From: Natronobacterium gregoryi SP2
GTDB lineage: Archaea; Halobacteriota; Halobacteria; Halobacteriales; Natrialbaceae
NCBI RefSeq assembly: GCF_000230715.2
Contig: NC_019792.1
Span: 620,001 to 684,000 of the forward strand
Direction of reading: 5' to 3'
DNA: 64,000 nt
Shown: one piece after another, positions 35,487-43,890 of the stretch
Layout: each line of letters begins with the position of its first letter
Position numbering within the stretch: the first letter of the stretch is position 1
Position numbers and translations under genes: made by a program
The notes under the pieces: generated by a model
Databases searched by the model: none
Told to the model about the DNA's origin: nothing
Seen by the model: the letters and a program-made list of their open reading frames with translations, nothing else

Positions 35487-37244
35487 ATGCGAAACGCGAA
35501 GATCGTCTGTACGCTGGGGCCGGCCTCGAACGACCGGCGGACGATTCGTGATCTCGCCGACGCCGGGATGTCCGTCGCCCGGTTGAACGCGAGCCACGGG
35601 AGCCGGGAAGACCGGGCCGACCTCATCGATCGCGTCCGCTCCGTCGACGAGGCCCGCGACGAACCCGTCGCAGTCATGCTGGACATGCAGGGACCGGAGA
35701 TCCGAACTCCACCTCTCCCCGCGGACGAAACGGTGCTGCTCGAGACCGACTCGGAGATCCGGTTCGTCGACGGCGACGCGGTCTCTTCAGAGACCGTCGG
35801 CCTCTCACTGTCGATCGACACTGTCGAACCGGGGGATCGAATCCTGCTCGACGACGGACTGATCGAGACGACCGTCCTCGAGTGTTCGGACGACGAGATT
35901 CGGGCACGTGTCGACACCGGCGGCAAACTCGGCAGTCGAAAGGGCGTCACCGTCCCCGGCAGCGACCTCGACCTCGACATCGTCACCGAAAGCGACCGCA
36001 GAGAGCTCGAACTCGCCGCCAGCAAAGATGTCGACTTCGTCGCGGCGAGTTTCGTCCGGGACGCCGACGACGTCTACGAGGTCAACGAAGTGCTCGAGGA
36101 GTTCGATGCCGACATCCCGATCGTCGCGAAGATCGAACGCGCGGGTGCCGTAGAGAACCTAGAAGCTATCGTCGAAGCCGCCTACGGCGTGATGGTCGCT
36201 CGCGGCGACCTCGGCGTCGAGTGCCCGATGGAAGATGTCCCGATGATCCAGAAACGGATCATTCGCACCAGTCGAAACGCCGGGTCGCCAGTCATCACGG
36301 CGACCGAGATGCTCGACTCGATGGTGACGGCCCGGCGACCGACGCGTGCGGAGGCGTCGGACGTGGCAAACGCCGTCATCGACGGCACCGACGCCGTCAT
36401 GCTCTCGGCAGAAACCGCGGTCGGCGACCATCCAGTCGCCGTCGTCGAGGCGATGGACCGCATCGTCCGTCAGGTCGAACACTCCACCGAGTACGAGGAA
36501 CTGCTCGAGCAACGCGTCCCGACTGCAGGCGAATCCCGTACCGACGCCCTGGCACGATCGGCACGCTACCTCGCACGCGATATCGGCGCGGACGCGGTCG
36601 TCGCTGCGACCGAGTCCGGCTACACCGCGCTCAAGACCGCCAAATATCGGCCCGGCGTTCCCGTCGTCGCCTCGACACAGAACGACGAAATCCGTCGGCG
36701 ACTCGCGCTCTCGTGGGGCGTCACTCCGCTTTATGCCCGCGTCTCCGACCAAGGTGCCGACGCAGTCGTCCAGAAAGCCGTCCAGTCGGCTCTGGACGCC
36801 GGCGTCGCCGAAAGCGGCGACACGGTCGTCGTCCTCTGTGGCATGATGACCGACCTCGAGGGAGCCAACACGACGAACATGATGAAAGTTCACGTCGCCG
36901 CTGAAGCACTGACGACGGGACGGGTCGTCGTCGACGGCTGTGCGACCGGCCCCGTCACTCGCGTCCCCGGCGGGGATCTCTCGGACGTACCGGACGGTGC
37001 GATCCTCGCATTGCCAGCAGAGTTCGACGACGAGTTCGACGGCGACCCCACAAAGATCGGTGGCATCGTCAACGCGGAGCGTGGGATGACCGGATATCCG
37101 GCGCTCGTCGCCCGCGAGATGGACGTGCCGATGATCAGTGACGCCGCCGTCTCGGAACTCGAGGACGGGACCACAGTAACTGTCGACGCCGAACGTGGCG
37201 TCGTCTACGCAGGCGAGATCGGCGACCGGACGAATCGGGTCTGA
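35487..37244 (+). CDS. pyk: Pyruvate kinase with C-terminal PEP-utilizer-like domain
   Basis: 585 aa from ATG 35487 (RNAKIVCTLGPASNDRRTIR is the family start). It converts PEP and ADP to pyruvate and ATP. Core motifs: MSVARLNASHGSREDRADLI, DMQGPEIRTPPL, VAKIERAGAVENLEAI, the signature MVARGDLGVECPMEDVPMIQ and ITATEMLDSMVTARRPTRAE. After the alpha/beta C-terminal domain an extra ~100-residue PEP-utilizing-enzyme mobile domain follows (DGCATGPVTRVPGGDLSDVP to GTTVTVDAERGVVYAG), but its usual catalytic His is not evident. The stop TGA at 37242-37244 abuts palindromic repeat copy B. Confidence 0.95.
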   Translation: MRNAKIVCTLGPASNDRRTIRDLADAGMSVARLNASHGSREDRADLIDRVRSVDEARDEPVAVMLDMQGPEIRTPPLPADETVLLETDSEIRFVDGDAVSSETVGLSLSIDTVEPGDRILLDDGLIETTVLECSDDEIRARVDTGGKLGSRKGVTVPGSDLDLDIVTESDRRELELAASKDVDFVAASFVRDADDVYEVNEVLEEFDADIPIVAKIERAGAVENLEAIVEAAYGVMVARGDLGVECPMEDVPMIQKRIIRTSRNAGSPVITATEMLDSMVTARRPTRAEASDVANAVIDGTDAVMLSAETAVGDHPVAVVEAMDRIVRQVEHSTEYEELLEQRVPTAGESRTDALARSARYLARDIGADAVVAATESGYTALKTAKYRPGVPVVASTQNDEIRRRLALSWGVTPLYARVSDQGADAVVQKAVQSALDAGVAESGDTVVVLCGMMTDLEGANTTNMMKVHVAAEALTTGRVVVDGCATGPVTRVPGGDLSDVPDGAILALPAEFDDEFDGDPTKIGGIVNAERGMTGYPALVAREMDVPMISDAAVSELEDGTTVTVDAERGVVYAGEIGDRTNRV

Positions 37245-37325
37245 TATGGTTTGCTGTCCGTCAGTTCCAGCGCGACCGCGAGCCCGCCTGCGGTCGCGCC
37301 GGGACAGCGGGACAGCAGTCCGTAT
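37242..37325 (+). repeat. ~85-bp palindromic repeat, copy B, starting at the pyk stop codon
   Basis: TGATATGGTTTGCTGTCC ... GGGACAGCAGTCCGTAT, with inner arms AGCGCGACCGCGAG and CTGCGGTCGCGCC. The TGA at its left end is the stop codon of pyk, so a read-through hairpin would form immediately after translation ends; a terminator role is possible. Confidence 0.9.
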
Positions 37326-37466
37326 GCCACCCGCTCCAGTGCCGACGGATCGCACAACCGTGCGATGGCCCAGGCGGGCGTCGGCGAGTTGCGGCCGTCC
37401 GTCTGACTCTCGACCGGCGAGACACAGTACCACGGGTTTTTGACCGCCGACCCATTACGAGCGGAT

Positions 37467-37796
37467 ATGACAGACGACCCGTTCGGAACGAACGGCGAAG
37501 ACGACCGGCGGGAGTCACCCCCCGGGGCGGCCGAGGCACCGCCGACGGAACGCGATACGCCGACATCTTCAGCCGAAACGGATCGCATCCCGATGAACCT
37601 CTCGAGAGACGACAGCGACCCGACGACCACCGATCCCGGGGACGACGAGAACGACGAAACCGACCCCTATGCACCCGAACCCGGTTCCGCACGGATCGAA
37701 GCCGGCGAGCCAACCCTCGAGAACGTCGTGTTCGTCCTGGTCGGCGCAGTTGCGATGGTGCTCGTCATCGCTCACGTCGTTTCGCTTCCGCTGTAA
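37467..37796 (+). CDS. Small acidic protein with one C-terminal membrane helix
   Basis: 109 aa from ATG 37467. About 80 residues of acidic, proline/threonine-rich disordered sequence (ESPPGAAEAPPTERDTPTSS, TDPGDDENDETDPYAPEPGS), then PTLENVVFVLVGAVAMVLVI, a single tail anchor, ending at residue 109. The tail is the conserved part of a haloarchaeal family of unknown function. Confidence 0.7.
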   Translation: MTDDPFGTNGEDDRRESPPGAAEAPPTERDTPTSSAETDRIPMNLSRDDSDPTTTDPGDDENDETDPYAPEPGSARIEAGEPTLENVVFVLVGAVAMVLVIAHVVSLPL

Positions 37797-37891
37797 CCGC
37801 AGTTTTTACTTCGTTGGACCGCTCGACGCTACTTTCTCGCAGCGATGCAACCCTCGTAACAGCTAAAAGATTGCCGTGTGATACGGTAGCC

Positions 37892-38605
37892 ATGGATGCG
37901 GTCCGGACGGTCCTCGAGCGGTACGCAGCGGGGACGCCCCACGAGGAACTGGCACGGGCGTTTCTCGAGCATCGGCGCTGGACCGGCGACGATCCCTATC
38001 TGTTGCTCACAGAGGCGGCTGCCTCGACGACCGGCCAACGCTTCACGGGCGGCATCAAACCCGCAGTCGAACGCTTCCAAGAGACGTTCCTCGAGACCAA
38101 CCGTGTCACCTCGTTCGACGAACTTGCAGCGCTCGATCCCGAAAGCGACGATCTCGTCGACGCACTCGGCGCAGAGCGGAAACGACACGTCCTCCTCGAG
38201 GCCGCAGACGTACTCGCGGATCGACCCGAAGACGATGACCTCGCCGCGCTTTCGGGGTGGGCCGCCGAGGCCGACCACTACCGGCACGACGAGAATCCAA
38301 TCGGCTCGATCGCCGGCGTCGGTCCCTCGACGTTCCAGTATCTTCGCCAGTTGGCCGGCGTCGACGCCGCTCGCCCCGACCAGGACGTCGTCGAGTTCCT
38401 CACGGCCGTCGATGCGGAACTCGAGTCCTCACCACTGGACACCAGCGACCCGTGCTACACCATCGCCTCCTGTGAGTGGCTCGCACTCGTCTCGTCGTTC
38501 CGGCCGCTCGAGATCGATCGGATCGCCTGGTGGACGGTTACCGACGAAGACGAACGTGAGACCGTGCTAACAGACCAGTTAGAGGGCTTCACCGTCGACT
38601 CCTGA
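37892..38605 (+). CDS. Conserved haloarchaeal protein, helix-hairpin-helix-like
   Basis: 237 aa from ATG 37892. All-helical and acidic. The stretch NPIGSIAGVGPSTFQYLRQL then AGVDAARPDQDVVEFLTAV (about residues 130-170) resembles the helix-hairpin-helix and following Asp region of HhH-GPD DNA glycosylases (GVGPST...D), but the rest does not match a known glycosylase. Function not assigned. A TATA-like CTAAAAGATTG lies about 30 nt before the start. Confidence 0.62.
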   Translation: MDAVRTVLERYAAGTPHEELARAFLEHRRWTGDDPYLLLTEAAASTTGQRFTGGIKPAVERFQETFLETNRVTSFDELAALDPESDDLVDALGAERKRHVLLEAADVLADRPEDDDLAALSGWAAEADHYRHDENPIGSIAGVGPSTFQYLRQLAGVDAARPDQDVVEFLTAVDAELESSPLDTSDPCYTIASCEWLALVSSFRPLEIDRIAWWTVTDEDERETVLTDQLEGFTVDS

Positions 38606-38645
38606 CGTTCCTCGAGACTGTTCTGCGCCCCGGCTTTCGTCGCTT

Positions 38646-38733
38646 CGAGTGGTGGGCCAAGCCTGCACTGCGGGGTCGAATCTGGCGGTGTGGCTCGATT
38701 CGACCCGTCAGTCGACGGTTGGGACGGTACTAG
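38646..38733 (-). repeat. Type II CTAG-bounded element, inverse copy
   Basis: 88 bp, CGAGTGGTGGGCCAAGCC ... CGACGGTTGGGACGGTACTAG read on the plus strand, nearly identical to the reverse complement of 21326-21413. The right-end CTAG is intact, the left end has mutated to CGAG. It truncates the DUF892-like gene on the minus strand. Confidence 0.85.
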
Positions 38734-39131
38734 TGGCTCCGTACCCCCGTTCGACAGGTCCATCCGATCGGCGAGAGCAAGCAGCATCTCGAGCCTGATG
38801 CTCTCGAGACGGTCGATCACCCGGCCGAGTCCCATCCCGATCAGGTCACCAAGAACCGGATCTTGCAGGTCGGCGACGAGTTCGTCCCGTCCGGCACGGA
38901 GGCTCTCGAGCGACGCGCTCTCGATTACGTCGAAAATTCGCTCGAGCCGCCCGATCTGGTCGGTCGTGCGCTCGCTGTAAGCCGTGAAAACGCCTCGAGT
39001 TCTTCGTCTGTCACGGCCTCTGTGAGTTCTGTCTGGCGGTCCTCGAGTTCACGCTCGACGTGATAGAGTTCCCGAAGCGTCCGGGCGAAGAGGTCGCGTT
39101 CACTTTCGATCGTACCGGTCGGTGTCTCCAC
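38734..39131 (-). pseudogene. DUF892/YciE-like ferritin-superfamily protein, frameshifted and truncated
   Basis: From GTG 39131 the frame reads ETPTGTIESERDLFARTLRE, LYHVERELEDRQTELTEAV and DEELEAF, the start of DUF892 (YciE/YciF) helical proteins. At the T-run near 38993 the frame must change to continue as FTAYSERTTDQIGRLERIFD, ESASLESLRAGRDELVADLQ and LGDLIGMGLGRVIDRLESIR, up to MDLSNGG, where the type II repeat starts. Full-length relatives have a further helix pair, missing here. Two independent lesions make it a clear pseudogene. The original function was probably stress-related ferroxidase-like. Confidence 0.75.
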
Positions 39132-39184
39132 AGCTGGCCTAAAGCGGTTCTGCCGTCGACTGAAACGCCGATCACGCCAGCCGG

Positions 39185-39285
39185 GCGTCAGTGATCCGCA
39201 ACTGCCCGCGTGTCCCCTCTCACTCAGTCACGTAATCCAGTTCTATCCGCCGGTCCATGTGCGGTCCGTCGACCACCAGCGTCTC
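39185..39285 (-). repeat. Duplicate of the 3' end of the Dph6-like gene
   Basis: 101 bp identical, but for one base, to 39398-39498, the last codons of the Dph6-like gene. The copies are direct repeats 213 bp apart. The downstream copy cannot be expressed as part of the protein. Confidence 0.92.
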
Positions 39286-39384
39286 AGAACCACCTTTTCC
39301 GCCTCGGGTCGCCTCTGGCGACCACTCGGCGCAAAAATCTGGACCAAAAAAGCCGCTCGTTCACTTCGTTCACTCGCGGTACAG

Positions 39385-40110
39385 TCACTCTAACCCTGCG
39401 TCAGTGATCCGCAACTGCCCGCGTGTCCCCTCCCACTCAGTCACGTAATCCAGTTCTATCCGCCGGTCCATGTGCGGTCCGTCGACCACCAGCGTCTCGA
39501 ACTCGCCACCCTCACCGAGAATGTGAACGCCGTACTCCTCGTTGAGTTCTTCGAGTTCGGCTAATGTCTCGCGGTCGAGCGTCCGGCCAAGCCACGACTC
39601 GTCCAGCCCGTGGGCCGCGACCTGGATGATCGAAATCTCGAAGCCCGCCTCGAGCATCGCGTCGGCGAGCTCACGGGGCTTTTCCTCCCACAGCGGGGCG
39701 AACAGGTCACAGCCGAGTCGATCGCACAGCCCCTCGATCCGGGTCGTCTGGTACTCGCTCTCGACAGCACCCGCAGTGACGCCAGCAATGCCACCCTCGA
39801 GTTCGTCGTCGAGTTCCTGCAGGGCCGCTTCCAACGGCTCGAGTTCGTTGTCGCCCTGGACGCTCGAGTCGGTGACGCTCTCGGCTTCGAAGTCGTCCGG
39901 TTCGACATCGACGAGGTCGATCCCGACGCTCTCGGCAGCCAGCGTCGCCAGGTCGGTCGCAGGAACGTGATACATGTAGGAGTCGCCCGCGGGATGGACG
40001 GTGACCAGCCGTCGCACGTCGAGTCCCTCCTCGAGAGCCCGGTACAGTGCCCACGAGGAGTCTTTTCCGCCCGAAAAGAGGCTCACCCACACGCCCTCTA
40101 TCTCGCTCAT
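39385..40110 (-). CDS. Diphthine-ammonia ligase (Dph6-like ATP pyrophosphatase)
   Basis: 241 aa. N-terminal PP-loop SLFSGGKDSSWALYRALEEG, then VTVHPAGDSYMYHVPATDL and the adenine-binding region, and the C-terminal signature GEGGEFETLVVDGPHMDRRI typical of the Dph6/MJ0570 family. It amidates diphthine on elongation factor 2, the last step of diphthamide synthesis. Start ATG 40110 is 41 nt after the DUF373 stop on the same strand. A stray copy of its last ~100 bp lies downstream. Confidence 0.88.
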   Translation of the reverse strand: MSEIEGVWVSLFSGGKDSSWALYRALEEGLDVRRLVTVHPAGDSYMYHVPATDLATLAAESVGIDLVDVEPDDFEAESVTDSSVQGDNELEPLEAALQELDDELEGGIAGVTAGAVESEYQTTRIEGLCDRLGCDLFAPLWEEKPRELADAMLEAGFEISIIQVAAHGLDESWLGRTLDRETLAELEELNEEYGVHILGEGGEFETLVVDGPHMDRRIELDYVTEWEGTRGQLRITDAGLE

Positions 40111-40151
40111 AGGAGAGCGTTAGGGGCCGGGAGTAAATGGGTGACGAGTCG

Positions 40152-41450
40152 TTACTCGTCGCTCGAGTCGTCCCGATCCCGTCCCGACTCCGTCTTTCGC
40201 TCGGCGTCGGCCCGGGAATCCGCCTCGCGGTCGGGGGCCGAACGGCCGTCGATGCTTGGATCGGGCCCACCGTCGGTGAGTCCGGACTCCGACCGCTGTG
40301 GACTCGAGTCTGTGTCGTCGCTCAGTGAGAGTTCGTCACGACCACTGAAAGCGACCGCGATCCGCGCGCCGACGAGACTCACGGCGATCGCCGTCGAGAC
40401 GAATATGATCAGCCGCTGGACGGGTGAAAAGGCGACCCCCTCGATCACCGGCGGGACGAACTCGCTGCCTGGAACCGCCAGTGAGCCGATCACGCCCTGT
40501 TGCTCGAGGAAGTACGCCGCGAACCCCCGCAACACCAGCGCGACCGCAAGCAGGAGAAACGGCAGGTTGAGATAGGAACGTCGAACCGGAGCCTCGCCGA
40601 TGATCTCGTCGAGGATTCGGCCGACACTCGCCGTGATACCCGCCATCGCGAGCCACGGGATGCTATCGAAAACGAACTGCATCGTGGGCACAAACACGCC
40701 CTGGGGATCGTCGAGACTCGAGACGCCGAGCGCGCCAGCGAACAGACCGACGAGGGTCAACCCGGCGGCGACGACGTAGGTGACGACCGACACCTGGCCG
40801 GAGTACAGTGCCTCGCGTGCCTGGTGGGCCACCCCGGTCATGATCTCGTCGACGTTGAGTCCCTTGTACAGCAAGAACAGACCGATGACGGTCGTGATCG
40901 CCGCTGCCCCCTCTGCGGTCCCAAACTGCATCGCAAGGACCGGGAAGACGAGCAGCGTGATCCCGACCGGAACGAGGATCGTCTGTCGCAGTTCTTCGTC
41001 GGCGAGAAACTGCTTGAGCAGGTAGTACGTCGATTCGATGTCTCTCGCCTGGCGGACGACGACGCGGTCGACGGAGTCGACCTGAACACGACTCTCGACG
41101 ATCGGCACCAAGCGTTCGTCTTCGGCGCTGTCGATGACGACGACCGCCGAGTCGGGTTCGTGTTCGTCGATGAGTTCGTCTAACTGGCGCGCGACTGCCC
41201 TGTCGGCCGAAACCATCGACTCTCGGTCCCCCGAGACGACCGCGACGATCGTCTCCTCGTTCTCGTCGCGGAGGTCCTGTGCGACCCGCAACGTCTCGAG
41301 CAGGGAGTTGACTCCCGAATCCTCCGGATCCGCGAGCCCGATGTCGGTCACGAGCGCGCGAACTGCCTCCCAGCCGACGATCGGCGTCCGCAATCCGGTC
41401 TTGCGGCCCACGTCGTCGGTCCGGTCGAGACGGACGACCAGCGTTGTCAC
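40152..41450 (-). CDS. DUF373 family membrane protein
   Basis: 432 aa. A soluble N-terminal domain (about residues 1-165: TTLVVRLDRTDDVGRKTGLR, SGVNSLLETLRVAQDLRDEN, IVAVVSGDRESMVSADRAVA) is followed by about six to seven membrane helices (VGITLLVFPVLAMQFGTAEG onwards) and a long charged disordered tail. This is the archaeal DUF373 family, function unknown. It precedes dph6 on the minus strand and may be co-transcribed. Confidence 0.9.
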   Translation of the reverse strand: MTTLVVRLDRTDDVGRKTGLRTPIVGWEAVRALVTDIGLADPEDSGVNSLLETLRVAQDLRDENEETIVAVVSGDRESMVSADRAVARQLDELIDEHEPDSAVVVIDSAEDERLVPIVESRVQVDSVDRVVVRQARDIESTYYLLKQFLADEELRQTILVPVGITLLVFPVLAMQFGTAEGAAAITTVIGLFLLYKGLNVDEIMTGVAHQAREALYSGQVSVVTYVVAAGLTLVGLFAGALGVSSLDDPQGVFVPTMQFVFDSIPWLAMAGITASVGRILDEIIGEAPVRRSYLNLPFLLLAVALVLRGFAAYFLEQQGVIGSLAVPGSEFVPPVIEGVAFSPVQRLIIFVSTAIAVSLVGARIAVAFSGRDELSLSDDTDSSPQRSESGLTDGGPDPSIDGRSAPDREADSRADAERKTESGRDRDDSSDE

Positions 41451-41515
41451 GGTTGCCGTTCAGTCCCGTGTGACGATAAAACCACTCACTTATCGTACCG
41501 ATTCCCCGTCGAACA

Positions 41516-42520
41516 TCAACTTCGCAACCGGAACCCACGTTCGTCGGCGAGTCCGCTGAGACCAGCACCGAACGCATACGCAACCGACTGAGCACTCGTA
41601 CCGACGCGAGCCATCAGCGGCCGATCGGGTTCGAACTCTTCGACGACCACGTCGTCGGTCTCGAGTCGTTCCTCGAGTGCCTCCTCGATCTCCCGGCGCG
41701 TCCCGAGTTCGTCGACCAGCCCCATCTCGTGGGCCTGGTCGCCGAGGTAGATCCGCGCCTCGGTGTCGCGGACGAACTCCGCGTCCAGATCCCGGCCGTC
41801 GCTGACGCGGTCGACGAACGTCTCGTAGTAGTCGTCGATCAACCCCTGGAGATACTCGCGTTCGTCGTCCTCGAGTTCTTTCAGCGGCGTCCCGGCGTCT
41901 TTGTACTCGCCGGCAGCGAACCGTTCGTAGGAGAGACCGACTTTTTCGGCGAGTTCGCTCGCGTTCACCCGGGAGCCGATAACGCCGATCGAGCCGACGA
42001 TCGATCCCTCCCGGGCCCAGAGTTCGTCACAGCCGCTGGCGATCCAGTAGCCGCCGCTGGCACAGGTATCCGTCGCGTAGGCGACCGTCGGGCCGTCGAA
42101 TCGCTGGGCCGCGAGCCGGATGTCGTCGCTTGGGACGACCTCGCCGCCGGGTGTGTTCAGCTTCAACAAGAGAGCGGCGACGTCGTCGTCCTCGTTCGCG
42201 CGGTCGATCTGCTCGACGACGTCGTCAGCCGGCGTCGCACGCGGACTCGAGGGCAGCGGTCCGCCTCGTCCGTCGCGGGTTATCGGCCCCGAAACGGTGA
42301 TTTCCGCGACGTTGTAGCCGGGAAACGCCGAGGCTGCGACGTTGCCCGCAACTTTCAGTCCACCGAGAACGACGACGAGCGCCAGTCCGATTCCGAACAG
42401 GTCGGCGACGTCGTCTGGATAGACGACGAACAGGCCGACGCCGGCGACGATGGCGATTGCCGTCGTGGCCACGACGACCAGGAATCGTCCGAGACCTTCC
42501 TTACTGACCACAGCTGTCAC
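41516..42520 (-). CDS. sppA: Signal peptide peptidase SppA-type (S49) membrane protease
   Basis: 334 aa. Two N-terminal membrane helices (about residues 12-60), then the S49 domain. The Ser nucleophile is in DTCASGGYWIASGCDELWA and the general-base Lys in RFAAGEYKDAG. The substrate-binding block LLLKLNTPGGEVVPSDDIRL is also present. Single-domain length as in archaeal and Bacillus SppA. It degrades leftover signal peptides in the membrane. Confidence 0.92.
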   Translation of the reverse strand: MTAVVSKEGLGRFLVVVATTAIAIVAGVGLFVVYPDDVADLFGIGLALVVVLGGLKVAGNVAASAFPGYNVAEITVSGPITRDGRGGPLPSSPRATPADDVVEQIDRANEDDDVAALLLKLNTPGGEVVPSDDIRLAAQRFDGPTVAYATDTCASGGYWIASGCDELWAREGSIVGSIGVIGSRVNASELAEKVGLSYERFAAGEYKDAGTPLKELEDDEREYLQGLIDDYYETFVDRVSDGRDLDAEFVRDTEARIYLGDQAHEMGLVDELGTRREIEEALEERLETDDVVVEEFEPDRPLMARVGTSAQSVAYAFGAGLSGLADERGFRLRS

Positions 42521-42748
42521 CTCTGCTCATAGCGGCAGTTCCGAGTGCTACTCCGTTAACTTTGCTGTCGCTATCGACCTTGCGAAAATTGCCTTGCCTC
42601 CGTCCCACGTCCACGACCGACTCCGAAAGCGGGGCTGGTGACCGAGTGACCCGGCCGGATTACTATAGCCCACTACAGCAGATGCTACCGGTACCCGATC
42701 GTGGAACGAACGGCGACGACGAACGTGGGACGAATCGAACTGACGACC

Positions 42749-43630
42749 CTAGAGTAGACCCGTCTTCTGGAGCTTCATCAGGTCCTCGGTGTCGAGCGTC
42801 TCGCCTTCCTTGAACTTCTGATAGATCTCTTCGGCCTCTTCTTTGGCCTCTTCTTTCTTCTTGTCTCGCTCGGTCTTGCGCTCTTCTTCCTCCTGTTTGT
42901 CCAGTTCGCGCAGTCGCTTCTGGACGCGGACGAAGTCCTCGTGATGACGGTCGGCAGCCTCCTGAGCGTCGACGAACTTCTCGTGCATCTCGTCGGCTTC
43001 GTCACGGATGTCGTCGGCCTCGCGGTAGGCCTCGATCATCTGGTTGTGGTGCTCCTGAGCCTTGTCCGCAAGCTCCGTGACCTTCTGGTGGTGCTTGGAG
43101 GCTTCGGAGCGGACTTCTTCGGCTTCCTCGACGAGTTCTTCGAGATCCTCGTTTTGCTCGAGCTTTTCTTTGCGCTCTTCGTACTCTTCGCGTTTGGACT
43201 CGATCTTCTCGATCAGTTCCTGCTCTTCCTCGCTCGAGAGGACCTCGGTCTGCTGTTTGAACTCGAGTTGTTCGATTTCCTCCTCGAGTTCTTCGAGGTC
43301 TTTGCCTTCGTCGAGTTCCATGTCCGACTTGAGCTGTTCGACTTTGTCGAACAGTTCGTTCGCTTCGGCGTTGAGCTCGTTTCGTTTGTCCTTGTGCTCT
43401 TGGACCTGCTCGTTTAGCTCGTCGCGCTTTTCGCGGTGCTCTTGAGCCTCGTCGACCTTCTCGCGAGTCTTCGCGTTCAGGTCGTCGCGCTTGGAAGCGC
43501 GGTCGGAAGCCATCTGGTTGAGCTCGTTTCGTCGGTCCCGGAGCTGTCCGGCCTTCTTGATGAGCTCGCCTTTCGATTTGTTCTCTAGGTCGTCCTCTGT
43601 CAGTTCGATGTTCTTCGATTCGTCTACCAT
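42749..43630 (-). CDS. Long coiled-coil protein
   Basis: 293 aa from ATG 43630. Nearly the whole length is heptad-rich and extremely charged (REKRDELNEQVQEHKDKRNE, QELIEKIESKREEYEERKEK), ending EEAEEIYQKFKEGETLDTED and LMKLQKTGLL. The end and start are conserved in an archaeal family of unknown function often found near phosphoserine phosphatase or tubulin-like genes (from memory). Unlike its neighbours it is rich in Lys and AAG/GAG codons. Cytoplasmic scaffold is a guess. Confidence 0.82.
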   Translation of the reverse strand: MVDESKNIELTEDDLENKSKGELIKKAGQLRDRRNELNQMASDRASKRDDLNAKTREKVDEAQEHREKRDELNEQVQEHKDKRNELNAEANELFDKVEQLKSDMELDEGKDLEELEEEIEQLEFKQQTEVLSSEEEQELIEKIESKREEYEERKEKLEQNEDLEELVEEAEEVRSEASKHHQKVTELADKAQEHHNQMIEAYREADDIRDEADEMHEKFVDAQEAADRHHEDFVRVQKRLRELDKQEEEERKTERDKKKEEAKEEAEEIYQKFKEGETLDTEDLMKLQKTGLL

Positions 43631-43890
43631 GTTATTCGAACCTCTGTGCCATACCCGCACCGGGGGAGGCAGCCGAAGTCGGCTGCGTGGAGCGATAGCT
43701 GACGATCTGCGAAATCCCGGTGAATAAGATTCCCTGTCATCGATCGTCGAGCTATGCGCGCCCCGGTGGCGTTCTGGTACCGGTTACTACCGTCGCATGT
43801 CATTTAAATGTACCGGTCCGAGGATTCCCGAAAACGGATAGCAGGCGGCTCGTCCGTCGTGTTGGTGTCTCACAGGGACCGGCGAGTTGC

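Noticed and set aside
35369-36025. Long minus-strand frame antisense to the start of pyruvate kinase, in frame with the GYD protein
   Set aside because: Serine/arginine-rich translation typical of the antisense of a GC-rich gene; only 35081-35368 resembles a protein family.
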